Shown piece after piece: positions 35,546 through 43,217 of a DNA stretch of 64,000 nt (the first letter of the stretch is position 1; the number at the start of each line of letters is the position of its first letter). The stretch is taken from positions 3,861,001 to 3,925,000 of the forward strand of contig NZ_AP014637.1 in the NCBI RefSeq assembly GCF_000829415.1. The letters are read 5' to 3'. Position numbers and translations under genes: made by a program. The notes below the pieces were generated by a model. That model searched no databases, was not told where the DNA came from, and saw only the letters and a program-made list of their open reading frames with translations. Source of the DNA: Pseudomonas sp. StFLB209. GTDB taxonomy: Bacteria > Pseudomonadota > Gammaproteobacteria > Pseudomonadales > Pseudomonadaceae.

Positions 35546-36602
35546 GTTGTATCGGGCCAGCGGTTTGCCGGTCTTGCAGAACCGCACCTTTGCCGACCAG
35601 GCTACAGCCAAGGCTTATGCCAGTGCCGATGTCGTGCTGGTGCAGGATCTGCACAGTGGGCTTGTGTACAACGCTGCCTTCGATCCGCAAAAACTCAGCT
35701 ACGACAGCGATTATCAGAACGAGCAGGCGCATTCGGCACACTTTAAGGCGCACCTCGAAGCAGTCGAGCATATCGTCAAGCAGCACTTCGTCGGCCAGCG
35801 GCTGATCGAGGTGGGGTGTGGCAAGGGCTATTTTCTTGAGCAATTGCGTGGCAAGGGCTTCGATATCGTGGGCATCGATCCGGCATACGAGGGCGACAAC
35901 CCACATGTGCTAAAGGCGCCTTTCACGCCGGACGCCGGTCTGTCAGCCGATGCAGTGGTGTTGCGCCATGTGCTTGAACATATCCCTGACCCGCTCGCTT
36001 TCCTGCATATCATCGCGCAAGCCAATGACGGTGGGCGTATCTACATCGAAGTCCCGTGTCTGGACTGGATTCTCGAACATCGCGCCTGGTTCGATGTGTT
36101 CTACGAGCATGTGAACTACTTCCGCATCGAGGATTTCCGTCGGATGTTCGCCACTGTCGATGAGGCAGGGCATCTGTTTGGGGGCCAATACCTTTATGTG
36201 GTGGCCGATCTGGCCAGTCTACGCGATAGCTTGCCGCCCGCCGAGCCCGTTCAGGTGCCGGACAATTTCTGCCACAGCATCGGCCGTGCCTTGCAGATTG
36301 CCCAGGTTGACGGTGGTCAGCCAGTGGGTATTTGGGGCGCCTCGTCCAAGGGCGTGATCTATTCGCTGTTTCTGCAACGTGCCGGGGTCAGTGTGGACCA
36401 GATCGTTGATATCAACCCGGCCAAGCAGGGACGTTATCTTCCGTTGAGTGGCTTGCGTGTTTCCTCACCTGAAGAAGCCATGCAGGCGTTGCCGGCCGGA
36501 GCACATTTGTTTGTGATGAATTCCAACTATCTGGATGAAATCAGGCACATGACCGATGAGCGCTATGTGTATCACGCCGTCGATGATGCCACATTCCAGT
36601 AA
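35535..36602 (+). CDS. Second C-methyltransferase-like protein lacking the Cys motif
   Basis: A 355-residue protein related to the C-methyltransferase two genes upstream. The SAM domain has RLIEVGCGKGYFLEQLRGKG, the active-site region keeps Glu-His in FYEHVNYFR, and the C-terminal domain PVGIWGASSKGVIYSLFLQ...NPAKQGRYLPLSGLRV aligns with the paralogue. The N-terminal Cys-Cys zinc motif is absent; the corresponding region begins ELYRASGLPVLQNRTF. It may be a methyltransferase acting on a different carbon or an O-position, or an altered, perhaps non-catalytic partner. ATG 35535 has GGAGC ahead and overlaps the SDR gene by 11 bases. Confidence 0.82.
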   Translation: MHNELYRASGLPVLQNRTFADQATAKAYASADVVLVQDLHSGLVYNAAFDPQKLSYDSDYQNEQAHSAHFKAHLEAVEHIVKQHFVGQRLIEVGCGKGYFLEQLRGKGFDIVGIDPAYEGDNPHVLKAPFTPDAGLSADAVVLRHVLEHIPDPLAFLHIIAQANDGGRIYIEVPCLDWILEHRAWFDVFYEHVNYFRIEDFRRMFATVDEAGHLFGGQYLYVVADLASLRDSLPPAEPVQVPDNFCHSIGRALQIAQVDGGQPVGIWGASSKGVIYSLFLQRAGVSVDQIVDINPAKQGRYLPLSGLRVSSPEEAMQALPAGAHLFVMNSNYLDEIRHMTDERYVYHAVDDATFQ

Positions 36603-36621
36603 TTTTCCTTCGAGGTTGAAC

Positions 36622-37356
36622 ATGACCAGTATCCAGGCTCAAGAGTTCGCAGCGCAGAATGAGGCTGATATCCAGGCTCAGGGTGAAAACCAGAAACTGC
36701 GGGCACTGGCGACCGATTTTTTCAATGAGTCGGCGCAACACAAGTACAGCTATCACTTTTCCTGGATGGGCCGTCCCATCATCCAGTTGCCCCAAGACAT
36801 GGTGGCCATGCAGGAGATCATCTGGGACGTTCGTCCGGATTTGATCATTGAATGTGGCATTGCCCATGGTGGTTCGCTGATCTACTACGCGTCGATGCTC
36901 GAACTGCTCGGTCATGGCGAGGTGCTGGGTATCGATGTGGATATCCGCCCTCATAACCGTGAGGCTATCGAAAGCCACCCGATGTTCAAGCGTATCGCCA
37001 TGATCGAAGGCTCCAGCATTGATGCCGGCATTGCTGAACAGGTTCGTGCCCAGGCGATCGGCAAGAAGGTGATTCTGGTGCTGGATTCAAACCACACCCA
37101 CGAGCATGTGCTTGAAGAGCTGCGCCTGTATGCGCCACTGGTCAGCGTGGGTAGCTACTGTGTAGTTATGGACACCGTGGTCGAGGATATGCCGGCTGAG
37201 GCATTCCCTGATCGTCCATGGGGGCCGGGTGACAATCCAAAAACGGCGGTCTGGGAGTATCTGAAGGAAAATACCGATTTCCAGATCGATCAGCGGTTGA
37301 ACAATAAACTGCTGATTTCGGTTGCGCCGGATGGTTATCTGCTGCGCGTCAAGTAA
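36622..37356 (+). CDS. CmcI-family methyltransferase (cephalosporin hydroxylase family)
   Basis: A 244-residue class I SAM-binding protein of the CmcI/rhamnosyl O-methyltransferase family. The SAM loop is IIECGIAHGGSLIYYA (about 75-90), followed by VLGIDVDIRPHNREAI, ILVLDSNHTHEHV and VVMDT with the acidic residues that bind metal. Family members commonly O-methylate sugars, so this is a candidate for a late methyl cap on the branched sugar. ATG 36622 follows GAGG. The databases' name 'cephalosporin hydroxylase' is historical and should not be read as a function here. Confidence 0.87.
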   Translation: MTSIQAQEFAAQNEADIQAQGENQKLRALATDFFNESAQHKYSYHFSWMGRPIIQLPQDMVAMQEIIWDVRPDLIIECGIAHGGSLIYYASMLELLGHGEVLGIDVDIRPHNREAIESHPMFKRIAMIEGSSIDAGIAEQVRAQAIGKKVILVLDSNHTHEHVLEELRLYAPLVSVGSYCVVMDTVVEDMPAEAFPDRPWGPGDNPKTAVWEYLKENTDFQIDQRLNNKLLISVAPDGYLLRVK

Positions 37357-37407
37357 CCGATGCCGAATCTTTCACCAGGCCGCGCGCCGGGTTCAGGGAA
37401 AACACAA

Positions 37408-40335
37408 ATGCAGTCGCATGTTTTGGATAATCCAGGCTCCCTGAAGGAGCTGTTCACTCTGGTTTTGATCACCCACAATCGCAATGCGTTTCTCAGGCGC
37501 ACCCTTGAGTACTATCGCGGCTTTACTGGACGACTACTGGTTTTGGACTCGTCCGATCAGGGTGATTCGGCGCTGAGCGAACAGTATCCCTTTATCGATT
37601 ATCACCATCTGCCCCAGCTGTCTTACGGGAGTCTTCAGGAAAAGCTGGCCTATGGCTCGTCTGTGGTGACAACGCCATTCATGGCCTTTGCACCTGATGA
37701 TGATTTCATGCTTCATGATGCGTTGGCCCAGTGTGTGGCATTTCTGCAGGCCAACCCCGACTATGGCATGTGCCATGGCTACGGGATGATGTATCTGGCG
37801 CGCGGCGCCGAGGTTCTGTATTTCCGGCGGGAAATGAAAGTTCAGGAAGATTATGGCTCCGATTGCGCTGCGCAGCGGGTTATGGACTTCATGGCGCAGT
37901 TCCTGCCGCCATTCTATGCCGTAACCCGTACCGAGTTACTGCGTAGTTGGCACCGGTCGATGCCGGCGGGAGTCAGTTTCGAATGGCAGGAAGTGGGCCA
38001 CTCTTTTTATCTGTTGGCCAGTGCCAAGGCGCGGATTCTGGATATTCCCTACATTGTCAGGGAAATCAACTACGGTGGTTCCGACCACAGTACCAACGTC
38101 CTGACCGTCCTGGCGCCGCTCGATGCCCAATCGGTGGCGGGGCGCGAGGAGTTCGCCGCGTTCCTGACATCCTTGCCGACCGGGATCAGTGAGCTTGAGC
38201 CAGGCGCTGCCAGGCAGCTTGCGCTGGACAGCTTTGCAGCCATGGCCGACTGTCTCCTGCATGGCCGCTCGCTAAGGATGAGCCGCATTTTCCGCTCGCA
38301 ATGGCAGCAACCTGGCGCCGAACCTGTGCGTCACTTCGACCTGATCCAGTTTGTCGAAATGCCGTTCTACAACAAGGCTTTTTTCGACAGATTGACCGAG
38401 ATCGAGTTTCTTATTCATTCGATGCCGGCAAACCGCCAGCAGATGCTTGAGCTTGAGGGGGTGCTGGTCCAGCAGCAGGAACTGATGCAGCAGTACCCCA
38501 ACGACACTCAGGAAACGTTGCGTGCCCGTCTGTGGCGGGCTTTGAGTCTCGGCGTCTTCAATCTTGATGTGGTCGACAGGCTGATTCCTGCACTGCAGGC
38601 TGGCAGTACTCCTGAAGAACTTGACGAGGCTGAAAACCTCAAGGCCTGGGCGCAGCGAGTCAGGTCGGTGGCTGTTGTGGACCGCAAGGCGATGTTCGAC
38701 AACATGCACAGTGGGCGCTTGATCAAGTGGCTTGATGATCGTCGGCCCACTGTGCGGCAGGTCGGTGAAGCTGACAGGCTGTTGCAGCAAAGCGGTCCAC
38801 AGATCGAGATTCTGCTGCTTGATCTGGATAACGACGCTGATGCTCTGCAGGCAACCTTTGACAGCTTGCTGGCGTCTAATCTGAAGACCTTCAAGGTCGT
38901 GGTCCTGATGACCGGAGACCTGCCGGCTAACACCCGTCGCAAGGACACGGTGCATTTCGTCAAGGTCAAATCCGGACGTCACGTTGAGCAGCTCAATGAA
39001 TTGGCAGCCGGGTCTTCGGCAGACTGGCTGCTGTTGGCCAAGGCCGGTGAGGTGTTCACTGCAACAGGGCTGTTGCGGGCCGCACTGGAATTGCGTGCGG
39101 CGCCAGAGTGCCGTGCGGTTGCGATGGATGAGGTTCATCGCCAGGAAGATGGCTCGTTGCGCGATGTGTTGCGCCCAGGCTTCAATCTCGATCTGCTCTT
39201 GAGTGTGCCGGACCTTATGGCCGGGCATTGGCTGATTCGTCGTGATGTGTTTCTCGAGGCTGGTGGTTACTCCGCCAGGTTTGCTGAGGCGCTGGAGTTC
39301 GATCTGGTTTTGCGTCTGATTGAGGGCGGTGGCATGAGTGGGCTGGCCCATCTTGCCGAACCGCTGTTGATCTGTAAGGCCCCGGAGCGGGTCGAGAACG
39401 AGCAGCAAAGCCAGACTCTGGTTCGTCACCTTGAAGTGCGTGGCTACCAAGCCCAGGTCAGTTCAACCAGGCCCGGCAACTGGCAAATCGATTATCGCCA
39501 TGCCCGACGTCCGCTGGTGTCGATCATCCTGCGCAGTGAAGATAATTTCGAAGTCTTGCAGCTTTGCCTGATTAGCGTATTACAGCGTACTCGTTATCAA
39601 CAGCATGAGATTCTGATTGCCGACAACCACAGTCGCGACCCGCGCCTGCATCAGTGGCTCGATGAGCTTCAGGCCAAGGGTGAGCGAATCAGGACGCTAC
39701 GGCTGGAACAAGGCGTCAATACCGCCGCGCTTTACAATCTGGCCAGCCAGCAGGCTCGGGGTGAGTACTTGCTGTTCCTGGCGCCCGACGCTCAGGTGGT
39801 GACCGCCAACTGGGTCGACAGCCTACTCAATCAGGCACAGCGCCCTGAGGTCGCGATCGTAGGGGCGAAACTGGTCGACAGCAAGGGTGTATCCACTCAG
39901 GCAGGTCTTCTGCTTGGCCAAGACAATGGGGTGGCGGCAGCGTTTGTCGGCGAAGGCAAGGATTCACCAGGCTATATGGATCGTGCGCTTGTCGAACAGA
40001 ACTGTAGCGCGGTGTCCTGGGCTTGCATGATGGTCCGCAAAGAGCTGTTTGATGCTGCCGGTGGTTTCGATGAGGTGGCGTTCGGTCAGGGCTTTGCCGA
40101 TGTCGATCTGTGTCTGAAACTGGGAGAGGCGGGTTATCTGACCGTCCTGACCCCTCAGGCTCAGGTGCTGCACAGTGGTGAGGTGGTGCCGGTCGCAACA
40201 GCGCTCGACGCATTGCGCAGTAAGTGGTCCGGGCCTCTGCAGCAGGATCCGCTCGGCAATGAGAACCATCTTCATTCCCAGCGGGAGTCCTGGCTCAAGG
40301 ATGGGGCGGTTGACTGGGATCAGTTGCTCGGTTGA
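37408..40335 (+). CDS. Second giant glycosyltransferase (Fgt2-like)
   Basis: A 975-residue protein with several GT-A modules. The N-terminal module (about 15-240) has LVLITHNRNAFLRRTLEYY and an acidic FAPDDDFM. A helical middle and degenerate GT-like segment (about 470-690, with MDEVHRQEDGSLRDVLRPGF) follow. The last module (about 700-940) is a family 2 domain with VSIILRSEDNFEV, HEILIADNHSRD and DVDLCLKLGEAGY. The last two modules are paralogous to the matching modules of the glycosyltransferase at 27300, but the GT-B tail is missing. Start 37408 is backed by AGGGAA with 7-base spacing; ATG 37360 is an alternative. Position next to the KAS III gene and fliC matches fgt2 of P. syringae. Confidence 0.84.
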   Translation: MQSHVLDNPGSLKELFTLVLITHNRNAFLRRTLEYYRGFTGRLLVLDSSDQGDSALSEQYPFIDYHHLPQLSYGSLQEKLAYGSSVVTTPFMAFAPDDDFMLHDALAQCVAFLQANPDYGMCHGYGMMYLARGAEVLYFRREMKVQEDYGSDCAAQRVMDFMAQFLPPFYAVTRTELLRSWHRSMPAGVSFEWQEVGHSFYLLASAKARILDIPYIVREINYGGSDHSTNVLTVLAPLDAQSVAGREEFAAFLTSLPTGISELEPGAARQLALDSFAAMADCLLHGRSLRMSRIFRSQWQQPGAEPVRHFDLIQFVEMPFYNKAFFDRLTEIEFLIHSMPANRQQMLELEGVLVQQQELMQQYPNDTQETLRARLWRALSLGVFNLDVVDRLIPALQAGSTPEELDEAENLKAWAQRVRSVAVVDRKAMFDNMHSGRLIKWLDDRRPTVRQVGEADRLLQQSGPQIEILLLDLDNDADALQATFDSLLASNLKTFKVVVLMTGDLPANTRRKDTVHFVKVKSGRHVEQLNELAAGSSADWLLLAKAGEVFTATGLLRAALELRAAPECRAVAMDEVHRQEDGSLRDVLRPGFNLDLLLSVPDLMAGHWLIRRDVFLEAGGYSARFAEALEFDLVLRLIEGGGMSGLAHLAEPLLICKAPERVENEQQSQTLVRHLEVRGYQAQVSSTRPGNWQIDYRHARRPLVSIILRSEDNFEVLQLCLISVLQRTRYQQHEILIADNHSRDPRLHQWLDELQAKGERIRTLRLEQGVNTAALYNLASQQARGEYLLFLAPDAQVVTANWVDSLLNQAQRPEVAIVGAKLVDSKGVSTQAGLLLGQDNGVAAAFVGEGKDSPGYMDRALVEQNCSAVSWACMMVRKELFDAAGGFDEVAFGQGFADVDLCLKLGEAGYLTVLTPQAQVLHSGEVVPVATALDALRSKWSGPLQQDPLGNENHLHSQRESWLKDGAVDWDQLLG

Positions 40336-40352
40336 CACACGGATGCTTTACC

Positions 40353-40388
40353 AAGGCCGCGAACACGAGTAGTGTTCGTGGCCTTTTT
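40353..40388 (+). terminator. Rho-independent terminator of the sugar operon
   Basis: AAGGCCGCGAACAC (40353-40366), GAGTA loop, GTGTTCGTGGCCTT (40372-40385) and a T-run. One G-T pair in an otherwise complete 14-bp stem. Confidence 0.9.
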
Positions 40389-40611
40389 ATTTGTCGCGCA
40401 TGGCAGATGGCTTTGTTGCAAATCGTGACATTGGGCGTGACCTAGACTCGGCAGCGGGCATCTTCACTGTATCGAGCGTGCATGCAAGGCGGTACTCGTA
40501 TTGTTCGCTGCTGTGTTTGCTTGCTGCTATCGACCACGAGTCCTTTATTTTCAAGTCACGCCCGTCGCTACGGCGCAGGCGTGGTTAACTGCTTACTATC
40601 GGGAAGCCGCG

Positions 40612-41538
40612 ATGATTGGCATAAAAAGCATAGCGAGTTACGTGCCCGTCGAGGGTGTGGACAACTACGCGCAAGGCGCCAGGTTCGGCAAGGATGAAGA
40701 ATTCATTCTGGGCAAGATCGGCTCCACCTTTTTGCCGCGCAAGGATGCCGCGCAGGAAACCTCGGACCTGTGTGTCGAGGCGGTCAACGCCCTGTTGGCC
40801 AACAATCCCCAACTGACCCGTGAAAGCATCGATGTGCTGATTGTAGTCACCCAGAACGGTGACGAAGAGGGTTTGCCGCACACCGCGGCGATCGTCCAGG
40901 ACAAACTGGGTTTATCGACCCGCGTTGCCGCTTTTGACATTTCTCTGGGCTGTTCGGGATATGTGTACGGCATTTATGCGATCAAAGGCTTCATGGAGGC
41001 GGCTGGCCTGAAAAATGGCTTACTGGTCACTGCCGATCCTTATTCCAAGATCGTCGACCCTGATGATCGAAACACAACAATGCTGTTTGGCGATGCAGCC
41101 ACCGCTACCTGGATGGGCGAAGATGCGCCCTGGCAATTGGGTAAGGCCCGTTTCGGCACCGATGGCTCCGGCGCGCCGCACCTTAAGGTCAGTAACGGCG
41201 TGTTTTATATGAATGGCCGTCAGGTATTCAACTTCGCGCTGCTCAAGGTGCCCGCGCACTTGCATGAGCTGCTAGATGAGTCGGGCCTCAAGCCTGAGGA
41301 TATCGATGCCTTTTGCATTCACCAAGGCAGCGCGGCGATTGTCGATGCCGTGGCGCGACGTTTCGAGGAGCAGCCTGAAAAGTTCGTCAAGGACATGGTC
41401 GAGACCGGCAACACTGTTTCATCCAGTATTCCGCTGCTGATTGAAAAGCACGTGCTGGGGTCAACCTGGCAGCGTGTTGCCCTGAGCGGTTTCGGTGTGG
41501 GGTTGTCCTGGGGGTCGGCGATCATCTATCGCGCCTGA
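40612..41538 (+). CDS. 3-oxoacyl-ACP synthase III-like enzyme (KAS III)
   Basis: A 308-residue thiolase-fold condensing enzyme with the full KAS III triad: Cys114 (LGCSGYVYG), His237 (CIHQGS) and Asn267 (ETGNTVSSS). It therefore can probably condense an acyl-CoA with a malonyl carrier. A gene of this type lies between the flagellin glycosyltransferases and fliC in P. syringae and is linked there to flagellin glycosylation. A short acyl group for the glycan is the likely product, but that is inference. ATG 40612 is preferred over 40501 since homology starts at MIGIKSIASYVP. It has its own transcription unit, being preceded by a strong terminator. Confidence 0.9.
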   Translation: MIGIKSIASYVPVEGVDNYAQGARFGKDEEFILGKIGSTFLPRKDAAQETSDLCVEAVNALLANNPQLTRESIDVLIVVTQNGDEEGLPHTAAIVQDKLGLSTRVAAFDISLGCSGYVYGIYAIKGFMEAAGLKNGLLVTADPYSKIVDPDDRNTTMLFGDAATATWMGEDAPWQLGKARFGTDGSGAPHLKVSNGVFYMNGRQVFNFALLKVPAHLHELLDESGLKPEDIDAFCIHQGSAAIVDAVARRFEEQPEKFVKDMVETGNTVSSSIPLLIEKHVLGSTWQRVALSGFGVGLSWGSAIIYRA

Positions 41539-41852
41539 TACGTAATCTTGCCCTCTTTGCGCCCGACACTCGTTGATCGGGCGTTGTGCATTTGAATTCA
41601 GTGTTTTGCATCGATTGCCAACTGCATCGCGTTTTGTCCTGAGCCAGGGGCAATTCAATGGCTATCCTTACTGGTTGAGTGCTGCGATAACTTGTTGTTT
41701 TGACTGGCTTGTAGAGTGGTTTGTAAAAAAAATCAAAAAAGCCCTCAAGCAACCTGCCATGCCGACGATAACTATTACGAAGGTTCTCTAGGCACACCCG
41801 GCGCTCGCAGGGGCCGGAAGCCACGCAGCAATCAACCCACGAGGAATTCATC
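41539..41852. other. 314-base fliC upstream region
   Basis: The gap contains the sigma-28 promoter at 41745-41771 and an approximately 75-base leader ending in GAGGAATTC before the fliC ATG. An A-rich run (about 41724-41740) lies just upstream of the -35 and may act as an UP-like element. No gene is seen. Confidence 0.6.
41745..41771 (+). promoter_or_regulatory. Sigma-28 (FliA) promoter of fliC
   Basis: TCAAGCAA (41745-41752), 11 bases, GACGATAA (41764-41771). The -10 matches 7 of 8 positions, and TCAAG is a -35 variant seen before Pseudomonas flagellin genes. Confidence 0.75.
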
Positions 41853-42704
41853 ATGGCTTTAACAGTAAACACCAACGTTGCCTCCTTGAACGTGCAGAAG
41901 AACCTGGGCAAGGCTTCCGACGCGCTGTCGACCTCGATGACTCGTCTGTCTTCCGGTCTGAAAATCAACAGCGCCAAAGACGACGCCGCCGGTCTGCAAA
42001 TTGCTACCCGTATGACTTCGCAGATTCGTGGTCAGACCATGGCGATCAAAAACGCCAACGACGGTATCTCCATCGCCCAGACCGCTGAAGGCGCGATGCA
42101 AGAGCAGACCAACATCCTGCAACGTATGCGTGAACTGGCCATCCAGGCGCGTAACGACAACAACGGCACTACCGATCGTGAAGCTCTGAACAAAGAGTTC
42201 GCGGCCATGTCCGACGAGCTGACTCGTATCGCTGAAAGTACCAACCTCAACGGCAAGAACCTGTTGGACGGTAGCGCTGCGACCATGACCTTCCAGGTCG
42301 GTTCCAACTCGGGCGCCAGCAACCAGATCACTCTGACCCTGAGCAGCTCGTTCGCTGCTTCGACTCTGGGTGTCAACTCGGCTGCCGTTGCGATCACCGG
42401 TTCTGACAGCACCACCGCTGAGGCGAGCTTCAACGCTGCTATCTCGGCTATCGACAGCGCTCTGAACACCATCAACGCCGCTCGTGCTGACCTCGGTGCT
42501 GCGCAAAACCGCTTGACCAGCACCATTTCCAACCTGCAGAACATCAACGAAAACGCTACTGCTGCTCTGGGGCGCGTACAAGATACTGACTTCGCTTCTG
42601 AAACTGCCCAGCTGACCAAGCAGCAGACTCTGCAGCAAGCATCGACTTCGGTTCTGGCCCAGGCCAACCAGTTGCCTTCCGCTGTACTGAAACTGCTCCA
42701 GTAA
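41853..42704 (+). CDS. fliC: Flagellin FliC
   Basis: A 283-residue short filament subunit. The conserved D0/D1 ends are ALTVNTNVASLNVQKNLGKA and LQQASTSVLAQANQLPSAVLKLLQ. Residues 30-51 correspond to the flg22 epitope sensed by plant FLS2, and the core INSAKDDAAGLQIA is intact. The central, surface-exposed part (about 140-200) is dense in Ser and Thr (GSNSGASNQITLTLSSS), which suits O-glycosylation by the island upstream. It is transcribed from the sigma-28 promoter at 41745 and ends at a terminator. Confidence 0.98.
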   Translation: MALTVNTNVASLNVQKNLGKASDALSTSMTRLSSGLKINSAKDDAAGLQIATRMTSQIRGQTMAIKNANDGISIAQTAEGAMQEQTNILQRMRELAIQARNDNNGTTDREALNKEFAAMSDELTRIAESTNLNGKNLLDGSAATMTFQVGSNSGASNQITLTLSSSFAASTLGVNSAAVAITGSDSTTAEASFNAAISAIDSALNTINAARADLGAAQNRLTSTISNLQNINENATAALGRVQDTDFASETAQLTKQQTLQQASTSVLAQANQLPSAVLKLLQ

Positions 42705-42719
42705 TTCTGGGGTGAGCAT

Positions 42720-42756
42720 AAGCGAGGGGTGCGGTCACGTACTTCCTCGCTTTTTT
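42720..42756 (+). terminator. Terminator after fliC
   Basis: AAGCGAGG (42720-42727), 17-base loop, CCTCGCTT (42745-42752), then a T-run to 42756. The long loop suggests partial read-through into flaG. Confidence 0.75.
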
Positions 42757-42776
42757 ACTTTCTGAGGTAATAGACA

Positions 42777-43142
42777 ATGGATATGGGCGTCAGGTTGAAT
42801 TTGTCTTATCCGGCCGCTAAACCGGCGAGCGAGACTGTCGTGTTGGATAAGGTGGCTGTGAAACCTCCGGTTGTCGAGGCTGAGGCTTCGTCACAAGAGA
42901 GTAAAGGCTCGCAGCACGATGATGAAAAGGTCAAGGCCGCTGCTGCGCAGATCCAGCAGTTTCTTCAGTCGATCCAGAGAAATCTGGAGTTCTCGGTTGA
43001 TGAGGATTCTGGCAGGGTAGTGGTCAAAGTAATTGCCAGTGACACCGGTTTGGTGGTTCGACAAATCCCCAATGAGGAAGTGTTGAAACTGGCTGAAAGC
43101 CTGAACGATGCCAATAGCACTTTGTTCAAGGCTGAGGCCTGA
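42777..43142 (+). CDS. flaG: Flagellar protein FlaG
   Basis: A 121-residue FlaG-family protein: variable N-terminus, then IQQFLQSIQRNLEFSVDEDSGRVVVKVIASDTGLVVRQIPNEEVLKLAESL (about 60-110), the family signature. It is thought to influence filament length. It lies between fliC and fliD, and no separate promoter is recognised. Confidence 0.93.
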   Translation: MDMGVRLNLSYPAAKPASETVVLDKVAVKPPVVEAEASSQESKGSQHDDEKVKAAAAQIQQFLQSIQRNLEFSVDEDSGRVVVKVIASDTGLVVRQIPNEEVLKLAESLNDANSTLFKAEA

Positions 43143-43217
43143 TACGGCAACAGTACGGGTGGGTTTCTGGGCTTGCGCTGGGTCAGAGACCTTGTAACCT
43201 TCTGAAAGGAGATTGAT

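Noticed and set aside
36622..37356. Antibiotic (cephamycin) biosynthesis from the 'cephalosporin hydroxylase' family name
   Set aside because: The family name is historical; no other beta-lactam genes are present and the context is sugar modification.
41685..41691. TGCGATAA as an alternative fliC -10
   Set aside because: No -35 match at 11-base spacing; the element at 41745-41771 is better and closer.
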